A stretch of 64,000 nucleotides of DNA from Siderastrea radians (lineage: Eukaryota > Cnidaria > Anthozoa > Scleractinia > Rhizangiidae): positions 20,593,701 through 20,657,700 of the forward strand of contig OZ024890.1 in the NCBI GenBank assembly GCA_964017195.1. Reading direction: 5' to 3'. The translations under genes and the position numbers were made by a program. Positions 35,801-42,075 of this stretch are shown piece after piece (positions within the stretch are counted from its first letter, which is position 1; every line of letters begins with the position of its first letter). The notes under the pieces were generated by a model that was given only the letters and a program-made list of their open reading frames with translations, had not been told where the DNA came from and ran no database searches.

Positions 35801-38800
35801 TGTGGTTCCAGAAAATATCCATACCCCTCCCACGGAAGGTTTATGGTTTGAATCCCCCCACCCCTTAGGAATTTCCGTTCCAAGGGGGTCTTTGATGACC
35901 CCCTCCCCCCAGGAATTTCCACGTTACGCGAACATGATTTTTGTTGTAATATTTACTATTATGACATCCATTTTCAACATATAACGCTTTGCTCTTGTTC
36001 TATACTATTTGCGTGTTTGCTATCCGGTTTGAAATGTTCTATGTTTTTCACGAAAATTTGTTTAAACCGAGTGTTGTAACATTCTATTAACGTTGGTGCC
36101 GAGGGTTGCCGCGAATAATTTGCGTGCCGAATGCGACGTAAACAGCGAAGCCAAAATTTTGAGAATTGAAATTGTGTTTGCCACACTCAAACCTGCTGTC
36201 AAACGCAAAACTGTTGAATGTAAATTACACAAAAAATCAATGGTTATGATGTTCGAAAGAGAATTAGAGTAAAATAGCAGCTTTTTTTCCTGGGATTATG
36301 CACAAGTGAATCTGCATACCGTGAGTCTAAAAATAAATTGCACAGAGGGATAACAAATCGAACCTTTCTTCCCGCACTTTATCCTTTTTTTAAAATGGAA
36401 ATTGTAAATGAAGGTCAAATGGAAACTCAAAGATAATGACAACTGTAAAAGAATTTTTAAGAAATAACTAATATAGGCTGAACTTTTAGTTTCAGTTCAA
36501 AAATGCATCAATTTTGCATAACGCGTGAAATCTGACCTTTTCAAATTATGAGCGTCACTGTTTATGTAACGCAACAATTCTATCTCAATGATATGCAGTG
36601 AAAAGCGGCTGAAAACCCTTTGCTGGATTGCGTGATAAAAATATTTTTGTATTTGTTATATTGGTGTTTAACGAAAAACGTTCCCATTGAAAGGATTGAA
36701 AACGGTGCAATAATCACCAAAAGCCAAGGAGACACGCAATTTTCCGTAAACGCGAATATGCAAATCAGGTCTACCGAAATTTCATACAAATCAAAGTCGC
36801 AAAATTTGGCATTTCGGCCAACATATTTGCGTACTTTTGAACGTCAAAACAGCCTACGTAAGACTTAGTATTGCTTCGTACTTGGGATCAATCGTACATT
36901 GCTTTCAATTTTTTCGTGTTTCTTCACCCTCTGGAAAAGGAGCTTCCTATGAACCCCCCACTCCCCCCGGAAATTTCTGCCTTTGAACTCCCCTCCCCCT
37001 CGGAATTTCCAGTGACCTTCCGTGGGGGGGTATGGATATTTTCTGGAACCACACAATGGGTTCGACTCCCATTGGGAGGACTTGAGAACAGCACCTATTA
37101 TTGTCAAGCTGCTTGGGGGGGGGGGGGGTGCTGGGCATAGGCAGGGCATTTGAATTTTGTAAAGGACTTTTCTTTTCAAATGCCTGACTCCAGGAATGAA
37201 ACTATTGGTCAAATGAAGTCAAATCTGTGACTTATTACCCTTTCAAGCACTAATTTTTCAGAAATTAAAAAGTCAAATGTGCGACAGCGGATTTTTTTAC
37301 CTTTTCACCTGTTTTTTCTCTGGTAGGAGATGGAAATCGACATCACATTTACATGGTGGTATAAGCTTTATTCCAAAAGGTATGTTAAGGTGGCTGGTAT
37401 TTTTTATTTGTTACAATGATTTTGAAATGAGGAAAGTTTGCAGAAAACTATTTCTGACCATGTGGGCAAACTATGAACATCTTTACATTTCCTGTATCAG
37501 GCAATACTCTAACACTGATTGTGATGTCTTACTAGTTACCATGGCAACAATAAAAGCTCATAAAAACTTCAGTTATATCAAGAAAGGCATTTTCTGAATA
37601 ATTTACTAAAAATTTCACTGAATAACTTTCCCTCAGAAGTTTCTATTAGAAGTGGCACTCTGAAAGTTGCGTGCATGCAAAAGAATGAGGGTGGGTCACC
37701 GACCAAAATTTTGAGATACAAACAAACCTTTTGTGTATGGTTTCCGGTTTGGACCTGTATTGAACAAGAAAGCCCATTGGGCATTTTAACCGGCCATTCT
37801 GACCCTCCCGACCCCAGGTTTCACAAATGTTAGCGCGATCCTCTATTTATACGAACCGGCGTGACGAAAAGTGTGATTTTGTGACACAATATTTTGACTA
37901 TAGCGTCACTGGATGACGTAATGTTTAAACTCTGATGACTCAGCTTATCTTTCTTATCGCTTTTATTTGTGCTGAAAAACGCAAATTCACTCAAACGTTG
38001 AATGTCGATATACATTCGTCCACAACTGAGAATGCTCACATAGGGATGACGAAGTATTTACTGCTGTGCCTCGACCTTAAATACAAACAGTGAGCATAGC
38101 AGTAGAATCAAAATATAACGCTTGATAAACACGAGCTCGAGCAGATCGTCAGAGTATGGGGCACGTCAAGGCATATCTCATGACGTGATGTTTAAATCCG
38201 GTTTGCTAACCCGGGAACCCCCTTGCAAAACTAAACAAGCGAGCGGGCATGAAAGTCGCCCACGTCTATGAAAGCTGATGCGCCTGTCGAGCCGCAATCG
38301 ATTTCGCGCTCACTCGCTTGTTTTTCTTTTCCTTCCCTATCTCTGAACGAAAAGAGAGTCTGCTCGTAGCCTTTAGCAAACACCACACGCAAACCACACA
38401 AATCCGTCGATAATATTCAGATATTTTCGTTCTTTCAATGCAAAAAGACTCGTAACACCTACCCTATTAATTGATCTCCTTATTAATGATGATTCCTTCG
38501 TATCAACTTCTCGCCTCAAATAAATACTCATCTCTCTCCGTTCACAAGAATATCATGTACTGATGGTGCAATCAACTAATATTGCATCATCATGTTAGTA
38601 CTACTTCCTTCTCTTCCTAGCCCACGCCGGCAAAACGCAACTGTCCTTTTTGTCCGCTGTGAAATACAAGTTAGCCAATCAGAAACCTTACAATCCACTT
38701 CGCACCCCCCCCCCCATAAAACCCCAAGGGAAACCCCCTCTCACGCAGCACAATATCACACCGCTCCTATACAAAACGCAACTTTCAAAGCAGATCACCT

Positions 38801-39975
38801 TCACAGAAGCGTGATATGCTCCTGACATTCACAAATCCTTCTGACTCCCACATTTTTACATCCCTCAAAATGTCAATCCCAATAAAAAACTCCTGCGCTA
38901 AAAAAATTTTCACCATAACCACTAACTAGATCAGACAACACAGCCAATTTCGCATTCCATCCTATTAGCTGCTTTACTCAATTGCGCATGCGTTATACAA
39001 GACAAATACAAAAAACCCCAAACTTAACAACCCTTCGTCGTTGATATCTTAAATACTGTAAATTAAAATACAAGAACACACGAAGGTAACATTCAGCAGA
39101 CTAACATGTGCATGCGTCCTACATAAGACAGTACCGCTCTTCACTACCCGTACCACAAGCTTTACAGCACTTTGTTCGTATGTTAAGCCAACTGACCATC
39201 ACAACAAAACCGTGTCCATTTTATAAACTGGCGGTCGCCGTGGCGACGGCCGATAATCATATACAGATGAACTTGTACCAGTATATGTACGTATGTGAAA
39301 GTATCGGTCGGTATCATGTAAACAACGTCAATTCACTACGTCAGTCTTCTAAAAAACCTCATTGCCCAATTTGTGGTTAGCTCATAAATGACCAAATATT
39401 AATAAAAGATTATTAGCCAAAGTAATTACGCAAACTAAAGCTCTGTTAAATAACCTCCAATGAAATTTTTAAATCCCCATGAGCATGGGAATTCAAAACA
39501 ATTCTGAATGCAAGAGTACATGTTATGTTAAGAGCTATTGTAGATATTGGCAAGTTTTAGTTACCCTACAGAAACCTGTACACTCACTTGTTGAAGGGTT
39601 TAAGCAGTCACCGCTGAACACAATCAAAGGATTCAAATGCTTGAAGCTCGCCAGTTTAGTAGCAAACCTAGCCGCCCCGCCGACAGGCTCTTTTTCCCGG
39701 GGCTCGATATTGTAAACATCATTGAAGTGAAGAATTGTCAGCTGTCGCGATTTTGTTGCTGTTTTCGTCGTCCCAACATCACAGCTGTGCTTTTGTACAT
39801 CTGCTGTTCTTTTATCCGCACTAACTACTTCTGTCTCTTGAGAAGTGCTATGAAGCTGCCCTTCCGATGCCTTTTTGTCTGGAAAGGTGGAAGCATTGCT
39901 GTTTATATTCGGCGAAGGTTTCGCCGGCTGAATTTGCTCGGTGGATGATGCAGGATTGCTCGAGCCACAACCCAT
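2630..39975 (-). CDS. 5'-nucleotidase/metallophosphoesterase family protein, 15 exons
   Basis: I joined 15 exons, all with GT/AG borders and matching phases: 39975-39588, 32128-32042, 31226-31087, 21493-21368, 20983-20861, 20460-20292, 19710-19615, 16776-16664, 15558-15504, 9422-9352, 9241-9140, 7030-6953, 6478-6363, 3429-3330, 2862-2630. The product (~665 aa) has the calcineurin-like phosphoesterase motifs HFNDVY (~83-88), SGDC (~121-124), GNHDFDFG (~154-161), LTHM (~255-258) and GGHDHD (~278-283), then the 5'-nucleotidase C-terminal domain (NSGTLRSD ~396-403; LEGRFPQ ~450-456). The family hydrolyses phosphate monoesters using two metals; the substrate here is unknown. The first metal motif has Tyr where classic 5'-nucleotidases have His. 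The start MGCGSS suits N-myristoylation/palmitoylation rather than secretion; a hydrophobic stretch lies at ~637-658. Introns are long (up to 9.6 kb) and full of transposons. The 3' end is unresolved: exon 15 may read to TGA just past its donor or splice on to 716-123. Confidence 0.88.
3330..3429 (-). CDS. 5'-nucleotidase-like gene, exon 14
   Basis: 100-nt exon, acceptor TTCACAG, donor GTTGAT. Entering in phase 2 and leaving in phase 0, it reads RHRSCNTIDDGGRRSSQELF and EKEHTIISPQ. I accept it because it is the piece that makes exons 13 and 15 phase-compatible; the sequence itself is not a conserved domain. Confidence 0.7.
3430..6362. other. Intron 13, AT-rich, nothing coding seen
   Basis: Intron between exons 13 and 14. 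Apart from a tRNA-derived SINE piece at 3871-3935 and a poly-G tract at ~3750, I see no domain, repeat structure or RNA gene. Confidence 0.5.
3871..3935 (+). mobile_element. tRNA-derived SINE fragment
   Basis: Contains a box A-like TGGTTAGAGCG and, 30 bp later, a box B-like GGGTTCAATTACC, spaced as in a tRNA gene, but no acceptor stem pairing. Typical head of a tRNA-derived SINE. Confidence 0.5.
6363..6478 (-). CDS. 5'-nucleotidase-like gene, exon 13
   Basis: 116-nt exon, acceptor GTCCAG, donor GTAAGT, ending in phase 2. Reads VDEEDGPILNTIVRNHFHSV and SLHRQSLI, the distal end of the conserved region. Confidence 0.85.
6953..7030 (-). CDS. 5'-nucleotidase-like gene, exon 12
   Basis: 78-nt exon, acceptor CTTCAG, donor GTGAGT, phase 0-0. 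Reads KYKVCTKSYLARGKDGYRVF, the C-terminal substrate-loop region (Y-L-A-x-G-x-D-G-Y) of 5'-nucleotidases. Confidence 0.9.
7031..9139. other. Intron 11 with a short inverted repeat
   Basis: Two ~55-bp related blocks, 7455-7510 (plus) and 9005-9070 (minus), face each other (shared core CATCCAAGTCCCTTTGTCAA). No gene recognised between them; ATTT microsatellite near 8750. Confidence 0.5.
9140..9241 (-). CDS. 5'-nucleotidase-like gene, exon 11
   Basis: 102-nt exon, acceptor ATAAAG, donor GTTTGT, phase 0-0. Reads VAGMRFSFNPKQDPGSRILE and RINDEPLDKNK; the FSFNP aromatic segment is characteristic of the substrate domain. Confidence 0.88.
9352..9422 (-). CDS. 5'-nucleotidase-like gene, exon 10
   Basis: 71-nt exon, acceptor TTCTCAG, donor GTGTGA. 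Reads DQISQALENGVSQWP and LEGRFPQ, matching the family pattern of the nucleotide-binding segment. Confidence 0.88.
10325..11272 (+). pseudogene. YqaJ-like exonuclease of the ISL2EU-like element (frameshifted)
   Basis: First exon from ATG 10325 (MASLSIASLLSFFSEE...) ends at a GTGAGT donor near 10498. From about 10767 the frame reads KAVQWGVN, then WFHPSGILGASSDG, the lambda-exonuclease/YqaJ active-site Asp motif. A run of six T at ~10939 breaks the frame; in the next frame EVKCPYTERNLTIEEAAK supplies the catalytic E-x-K and YWHQVQGEMYF follows, ending ...PKIVEGKL at 11272. The family is a single-strand-generating DNA exonuclease carried by some transposons and viruses. The single-base break could be decay or a sequencing error. 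Confidence 0.8.
11902..13788 (-). pseudogene. THAP-DDE_Tnp_4 transposase of the ISL2EU-like element (multiple frameshifts)
   Basis: The first exon (13788-~13590) encodes a THAP-type zinc finger start (CFAPDCNHQSESHTC...KFFGFPSKEK). After an intron, VSCHFRDGSKSFGPE and a Lys-rich linker follow, then a coiled segment (EELDQVKKELVDIQ) and the DDE_Tnp_4 catalytic domain: VIDCTDIEV (first Asp), ADKGFLIQD (second Asp) and HVERANARLK (Glu), in three different frames, with an in-frame stop after PYYLRC. It ends ...EGCEATDFE at 11902. All three catalytic residues are still visible, but it cannot be expressed as one protein. Confidence 0.82.
13954..15503. other. Intron 9 remainder with a tandem duplication
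   Basis: No exon seen. The only structure is the ~90-bp duplication at 14899-15077 and a diverged partial third unit near 14657-14745. Confidence 0.5.
14899..15077. repeat. Tandem duplication, ~90-bp unit x2
   Basis: The block TGTTTAATTTGC(G/A)CCA...CAGCGCAT occurs twice head to tail (14899-14987 and 14989-15077) with a few substitutions. A third diverged copy lies at 14657-14745. Confidence 0.75.
15504..15558 (-). CDS. 5'-nucleotidase-like gene, exon 9
   Basis: 55-nt microexon, acceptor TTTCAG, donor GTATTA. Encodes DLWSILPMPDVLVVLELTG, a typical strand-helix of the C-terminal nucleotidase domain; it joins exon 10 in phase 1. Confidence 0.86.
16160..16305. mobile_element. Foldback MITE, GGCCCCAGTTG ends
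   Basis: Nearly palindromic 146 bp: left GGCCCCAGTTGCTCAAAAGT and right ...TTGAACAACTGGGGCC, with inner arms GGATAGCGCTATCC and TATCC(A/G)(C/G)TGGATA. A CAG flanks both sides if the outermost G is excluded. Confidence 0.7.
16664..16776 (-). CDS. 5'-nucleotidase-like gene, exon 8
   Basis: 113-nt exon, acceptor TTACAG, donor GTAACC, ending in phase 0. Reads NFVTDIIHNVTEVDCVILNS followed by GTLRSD, the substrate-domain Asn-Ser-Gly motif of the family. Confidence 0.88.
16857..17290. repeat. G-rich arm facing a C-rich arm
   Basis: 16870-17015 is built from GAGGGGT/TAGGGG words and 17110-17280 from the complementary ACCCCTC/CCCCTA words, with ~95 bp of ordinary sequence between. No single repeat period. 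Predicted to form a giant loose hairpin; the plus-strand G arm could form G-quadruplexes. Confidence 0.65.
17581..17858. mobile_element. GGACCGG-rich foldback MITE, TTA duplication
   Basis: 278 bp bounded by GGCTATGTTTACACGGGACC and the reverse complement GGCTACGTTTACACGGGACC, flanked by TTA on each side. The interior consists largely of GGTCCGGAACGG/GGACCGGTCC words in both orientations and a second copy of the TTTACACGGGACC end at 17645. TTA duplication suggests a PIF/Harbinger-type mobilisation (inference). Confidence 0.8.
18133..18952 (+). pseudogene. Transposase fragment of the Kolobok-like element
   Basis: Two overlapping frames, 18133-18480 and 18461-18946, read as one protein if a shift near 18465 is allowed: a helical region (LTMLLLKHTIEYLTNNGE), a Cys pair (FECSRCGQKF), then VIVALSFLVSGQYFKDYHK and FDGFYLTRGHYSNNSS, where the Asp is probably the first catalytic acidic residue. 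The sequence then degenerates, so the rest of the catalytic domain is missing. Family assignment rests on this motif and on the TTAA flanks. Confidence 0.65.
19615..19710 (-). CDS. 5'-nucleotidase-like gene, exon 7
   Basis: 96-nt exon, acceptor TATTAG, donor GTAAAA, phase 1-1. Reads VMNDMMKEVIGEVEVELDGR...TKETNLG, the inter-domain helix that leads into the 5'-nucleotidase C-terminal domain. Confidence 0.85.
20292..20460 (-). CDS. 5'-nucleotidase-like gene, exon 6
   Basis: 169-nt exon, acceptor TAAAAG, donor GTGAGT, ending in phase 1. Reads INSVQVIKSGTDFRELSCII, then a beta-rich stretch to VKLTVDKFV, the end of the catalytic domain and linker. Confidence 0.86.
20861..20983 (-). CDS. 5'-nucleotidase-like gene, exon 5
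   Basis: 123-nt exon, acceptor CTTCTAG, donor GTATGT, phase 0-0. Encodes GAEFVVALTHM (catalytic His) and DLILGGHDHDYFAEK, the GGHDH metal-binding motif that closes the active site. Confidence 0.92.
20984..21367. other. Intron 4 with a short foldback
   Basis: 21078-21225 has facing arms CATAAGTAGGTGAAGTA and TACTTCACCTACTTATGACAT, a small interspersed foldback. Nothing else recognised. Confidence 0.55.
21368..21493 (-). CDS. 5'-nucleotidase-like gene, exon 4
   Basis: 126-nt exon with acceptor TATTCAG and donor GTAAGG, phase 0-0. Encodes IGFIGLVEEEWLVTLATVDR and EGTKLAKELREE, typical of the central part of the catalytic domain. Confidence 0.9.
21494..25984. other. First part of the 9.6-kb intron 3
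   Basis: No exon or domain found. Holds half a foldback of the AAAATATCCATACCC family (~21553-21668), and TIR-like arms at ~23905-24010 and ~25795-25880 described separately. Short open frames here (e.g. 24548-24748, 25160-25396) show no recognisable protein. Confidence 0.5.
23905..25880. mobile_element. pogo/Tigger-like element shell (no transposase)
   Basis: Inverted arms share ATTACAACACAGGCACGCTTT (23994-24013 and 25796-25816 complemented), preceded on each side by words of the type CCCCGATATAACGAT/CCCCAATATAACGAT. The same ATATAACGAT words form the element end at 29574. The ~1.8-kb interior has no coding signal. Exact termini not resolved. Confidence 0.5.
25985..26121 (-). repeat. Split direct repeat B2
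   Basis: 137 bp starting GATACAAGGGTGTAATGCAA on the plus strand and ending AAAGCCTCACTTA; differs from B1 at only a few positions. Confidence 0.85.
26667..26758 (-). repeat. Split direct repeat A2
   Basis: Contains GGCAAAGCCTGCCTGACC and GTTTTACCGCTTGGTAAAAG (a small hairpin); matches A1 at 28019-28108 with several substitutions. Confidence 0.85.
26788..26924 (-). repeat. Split direct repeat B1
   Basis: 137-bp near-identical copy of 25985-26121; directly abuts the end of the truncated recombinase frame and lies 29 bp from A2. Confidence 0.85.
26930..27455 (-). pseudogene. Tyrosine recombinase of the DIRS-like element, truncated
   Basis: The frame overlaps the end of the RNase H frame and reads LKYANWSLSWNTNRTYTSGE (N-terminal SAM-like DNA-binding part), SFLARTVRQSTIKIYFAAVR and FTLAFFAFLCCSEFT. 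The last corresponds to the first catalytic box, where active enzymes usually have Arg (FLRCSEF); here it is Cys. The protein runs out at repeat B1, before the H-x-x-R and Tyr boxes. Both the substitution and the truncation argue that it is inactive. Confidence 0.78.
27456..28018 (-). pseudogene. RNase H domain of the DIRS-like element
   Basis: Open frame from the A1 border: FSWDITTWKAFLTKWNGRSF, then the DIRS-type RNase H with its four acidic positions visible in LYTDAAST, SIEWQEHF, FWCDNESVV and GIADALSRFQ. It ends ...PPSLMTL, TGA. The preceding reverse transcriptase is missing. The role in an intact element is RNA removal during reverse transcription. Confidence 0.8.
28019..28108 (-). repeat. 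Split direct repeat A1
   Basis: Copy of 26667-26758 at the 5' (minus-strand) end of the element, including the GTTTTACCGCTTGGTAAAAG hairpin. Confidence 0.85.
29380..29574. mobile_element. pogo/Tigger-like element terminus
   Basis: Reverse complement of the right edge reads TACAGTGGAACCCCGATATA, followed by three more diverged ATATAACG words. CAGTGGAACCCC with a flanking TA is the usual end of pogo/Tigger elements. I do not find the partner end with confidence. Confidence 0.6.
30608..30760. mobile_element. AAAATATCCATACCC foldback family, copy
   Basis: Right arm GGATATTTTCTGGAACCACA is intact, left arm decayed; the middle holds GGAATTTCC and poly-G. Translated, it gives the spurious VPENILTPPTEG peptide. 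Confidence 0.65.
31087..31226 (-). CDS. 5'-nucleotidase-like gene, exon 3
   Basis: 140-nt exon, acceptor TTGGCAG, donor GTTAGT. It continues DFGVDELIEFSAATKFPWLL and RIIEWGGRK, the part of the metallophosphatase fold after the GNHD motif. It ends in phase 0 before a 9.6-kb intron. Confidence 0.88.
31357..31420 (+). mobile_element. tRNA-derived SINE fragment
   Basis: Box A-like AGCTGGTAGAGCA (~31364-31376) and box B-like GGGTTTGAATCCC (31401-31413) at tRNA-like spacing. Confidence 0.55.
31637..31835. mobile_element. AAAATATCCATACCC foldback family, complete copy
   Basis: About 199 bp with both arms: GTAGTTCCAGAAAATATCCA and its complement TGGATATTTTCTGGAACTAC. The loop carries GGAAATTCCAA and C-runs. 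Confidence 0.75.
32042..32128 (-). CDS. 5'-nucleotidase-like gene, exon 2
   Basis: 87-nt exon, acceptor CATCAG, donor GTAAGT. It reads MSSVTGGKQMIPILNTL...FGNHDF and carries the GNHD metal-binding motif. Phase 1 on both sides, which completes the Asp-Phe-Asp-Phe-Gly junction with exon 3. Confidence 0.9.
34238..34345. mobile_element. Hairpin element, GCTGGATATC arms
   Basis: 108 bp: ATTATTCTAC ... GCTGGATATCAAATGATTAT AACCAAC, a ~17-bp loop, then GTTGGTTAT...GATATCCAGC ... GTAGAATAAT. Arms pair with a few mismatches. Confidence 0.65.
34346..34420. repeat. AATAT microsatellite
   Basis: Degenerate (AATAT)/(AATAC) pentamer array directly after the hairpin element. Confidence 0.8.
34503..34663. 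mobile_element. Foldback MITE, GACTATGAGCAGTCTCTC arms
   Basis: Left arm GACTATGAGCAGTCTCTCTT with GGATAGTCAAGG, right arm its complement (CCTTGACTATCC ... GAGACTGCTCATAGTC). About 55-bp arms. A related half lies at 38330-38372. Confidence 0.7.
35329..35800 (-). mobile_element. tRNA-derived SINE, tandem dimer
   Basis: A ~244-bp unit repeats head to tail (35329 and 35573). Each contains a minus-strand tRNA-like block (35408-35480 and 35656-35728) with box A TAGCTCAGTGGTTAGAGCAT and box B GGTTCGACTCCC, and near-complementary ends (CCCCCAT / TGGGAGGA). A non-tRNA body (GATAAGTGGAGTGA...ACTCAG) follows, so it is a SINE rather than a tRNA gene. Confidence 0.7.
35801..35925. mobile_element. AAAATATCCATACCC foldback family, half copy
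   Basis: Starts TGTGGTTCCAGAAAATATCC and runs through the C-rich, AGGAATTTCC-containing middle; no second arm. Confidence 0.65.
36925..37056. mobile_element. AAAATATCCATACCC foldback family, half copy
   Basis: Ends in TATGGATATTTTCTGGAACC at ~37052 preceded by the usual CGGAAATTTC/GGAATTTCC middle. Directly followed by a SINE box B scrap (GGGTTCGACTCCCATTGGGA). Confidence 0.65.
38606..39250. repeat. Copy 1 of a >=640-bp repeat (inverted copy at 63353-64000)
   Basis: From CTAGCCCACGCCGGCAAAAC to the palindrome GGCGGTCGCCGTGGCGACGG; the same sequence occurs in reverse complement at the right end of the window with the same poly-C tract. No coding signal. Confidence 0.8.
39588..39975 (-). CDS. 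5'-nucleotidase-like gene, exon 1
   Basis: ATG at 39975 gives MGCGSSNPASS, a likely acylation signal; an upstream in-frame ATG (40008) gives MAWKISCNVKE and would hide it. About 75 residues of low-complexity Ser/Thr/Lys-rich sequence precede the catalytic domain, which opens LTILHFNDVYNIEP and ends at the SGDC metal motif. Donor GTGAGT follows base 39588; the exon ends in phase 1. Confidence 0.88.
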
Positions 39976-40240
39976 TTCTTTCACGTTACATGAAATCTTC
40001 CAGGCCAAACTGTGTCTTTGCGTGTCAGGAAACCCATTTTGCTCGCAAAGAATTCATAACAAGCCTAAAAAAGGTCAACACACGAAACACACGAAAGGTT
40101 ATTGGTAGAAATTGAGTCCACAGTTCAGTTTGTAGATCGATGTCCCGCTTGTGCTTTGAGCGCGCGTAGTTCAAATCTGCCTGTCATTACTGTTTCTATA
40201 GCAACCTTTTTCAGGTTAGCGAGCGCGGAGCGAGCACGGT

Positions 40241-40289
40241 GTCACACAGGGCGGGAAAAGGTTCCAACCTTTTTCCGCCCTGGTGTCAC
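40241..40289. promoter_or_regulatory. Hairpin upstream of the nucleotidase-like gene
   Basis: GGGCGGGAAAAGGTT - CC - AACCTTTTTCCGCCC flanked by GTGTCAC on both sides, ~270 bp upstream of the ATG. It could act in the 5' UTR or promoter, or be a small foldback repeat; function is inference only. The area is locally CpG/GC-richer than the introns. Confidence 0.4.
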
Positions 40290-40547
40290 AGCTAAGCGCA
40301 GTGTGTATTTGGAAGCCAAATTCGCTAGCGGATATGGACCCCATCTCGCGGATTTTTACAGCCAGATTCTCGTTTGAATTTACTTCGTTGCGTATCTTTT
40401 CACAGGGGGTACAAATCCGCGAAAGGGGGCCCATGTCCCCTAGCAAATTTTGACCGGGTGGTCTATTTTCGCTAGCGGATTTGGACCGGGATCCAGTTCG
40501 TGAAGGATGCATGTGTCAGCTGAGTGAACCCAAATTTCTATTAGAAG

Positions 40548-40720
40548 TCATGTTTGAAGCTGACCAGTTTAGTGAAGAAGTGTCAGCTGTCGCGATGTGG
40601 TTGCTGTTTTCGTCCCAACATCACAGTTGTCCTTTTGTACAACAGCTGCTCTTTTACCCGCACTAACTACTTTTGTTTCTTGAGAAGAGCTATGAAGCTG
40701 CTCTTCCGATTCCGTAGACA
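40548..40720 (-). pseudogene. Partial duplicate of exon 1 of the nucleotidase-like gene
   Basis: On the minus strand it reads EEQLHSSSQETKVVSAGKRA, KTATTSRQLTLLHF and TKLVSFKH, paralleling EGQLHSTSQETEVVSADKRT, KTATKSRQLTILHF and TKLASFKH of exon 1. About 25 residues, including the DVYN motif and the GGAAR segment, are deleted inside it. Nucleotide identity is high, so the duplication is fairly recent. Confidence 0.85.
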
Positions 40721-41391
40721 AACAAATAAAGAAATATTTAAACTGACGGGTGACGACAAAGGGACAAAGGGCTGAGAAAGCTCGTCCCAGTCCCAAACTG
40801 ACGAATCTCGTGCTCGACCACCGCTGACCAGGAAGCCTGAGGACTCTAAATACGAGATTGCCCAAAAAGGATTGACATCTGAAACCCACACATCATGTTT
40901 GGTAATATACCTAAATATATACATCAATGACAAACTGATCGATGAAGGCGTAACCCTTACTGGTAAGTAATTGTTAAAAGTTATAACACCACTCAATTTA
41001 GCTAGGAGAAGAGGGAAACAAAACAAACACAGACGCCCCGAGTCTCCTATTGCCATGGGTAGCACTACCAGCAGACTTCACTTTCATCGCATGTTTAGTA
41101 CACAACTCTCTTTCTCCTTTTTGTCGATAAAGGGTCGTTTTTATATCAGAAATTTGTACAGCATTTGCAAAGTTCATGGTTGTTCCGAGTAACTGATATT
41201 TTTTTGTTGTTGTCACCATAGTACCCGGCTGTGTATAAAATACGTATCGTTTTTGATGGTAGTTTCTTACAATCGCCGCGACTTCGATTTCGTCGGTCGG
41301 AAATGTCAGCAAATAATGATCATATACGAGTTCAGAAAAAGAAACTTTTTTCGTAAACTTTGGTAAGAATCTTCTCTCGTCCGGGGTGAGG
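40721..41391. other. Intergenic, upstream of the nucleotidase-like gene
   Basis: Nothing recognised; several short frames (e.g. 41065-40667, 41312-40998 minus) have no identifiable domain. Confidence 0.45.
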
Positions 41392-41400
41392 CTTCTGAAC

Positions 41401-41781
41401 GGCTTTCGTTACTTTCAGGGGACTCGCGCTATAGTATAAAAAATTGTCTGAATGCACGCGCAAAAATGACGAATTCAATTAATTGTACAAAGTTTAGAAA
41501 TAACTAAACTCAACAATAACAAAGCTAACCGTCGTAGAATCAGTGCTTAACCCTAAACAGAAGTATAGATGAGTTCTTAGGCCTAATCACTATCGATCAG
41601 TGCTTAACCCTAAATACTGTAGATGAGTGTTTAACCGTTTTTCATTTTGTTTTCATTTGTTTTTCTCGCTAATAAACGCTCGTCATCAAATTTGTCACTC
41701 GTCATTTTTGCGCGTGCATTCAAACAGTTTTTCACTGGTTTTTTTCCTATGTAGCGCGAGTCCCCTAAAAGTAACGATAGC
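41401..41781. mobile_element. Mutator-like MITE with 9-bp duplication
   Basis: Long inverted ends (~70 bp; G(G)CT(T/A)TCGTTACTTT(C/T)AGGGGACTCG... through TGAATGCACGCGCAAAAATG) flanked by CTTCTGAAC at 41392-41400 and 41782-41790. Long TIRs with a 9-bp duplication are typical of Mutator-type elements. Interior has two copies of CAGTGCTTAACCCTAAA; no coding capacity. Confidence 0.78.
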
Positions 41782-41853
41782 CTTCTGAACAAAGAAAATA
41801 TGGCGACAGACGAAGAAGAATTTTCTTGCATTTACTGTTATTTTATCGGCTAG

Positions 41854-41976
41854 ATTTTAGAATACCCGGCCACTTATTTGCATCTCGTTGAATTTGAATG
41901 GATCCTTTTGTTTCTATATGCCTCGTTCTTTAAAGCCTTGAGAGATATGTAAATAAGTGGCCGGGTATTCTAAAAT
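41854..41976. mobile_element. Hairpin MITE, TAGAATACCCGGCCAC arms
   Basis: Perfect ~25-bp arms ATTTTAGAATACCCGGCCAC... and complement around a ~70-bp AT-rich loop. Confidence 0.75.
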
Positions 41977-42075
41977 CGCAAAAGAAGAGACAAAGCTCAG
42001 TTGATGCGTGACACCAGTGATAATAAGAAAAAGAATACGCGAGTTAAACACGTTAAGGTGTCATAGTTTGTAAAG

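Larger units (their letters stand above)
32129..39587. other. Intron 1 of the nucleotidase-like gene
   Basis: 7.4 kb with no exon that I can support. Structured content is listed separately (hairpin elements, SINE dimer, foldbacks, 38.6-kb repeat). The short frame around 33550-33640 on the minus strand ending at a GTAAAC donor is open, but I do not recognise it. Confidence 0.5.

Noticed and set aside
40216..40889. Several 70-130 aa frames upstream of exon 1
   Set aside because: They overlap the exon-1 duplicate, the GC hairpin and a local repeat (TTCGCTAGCGGAT), with no independent support.
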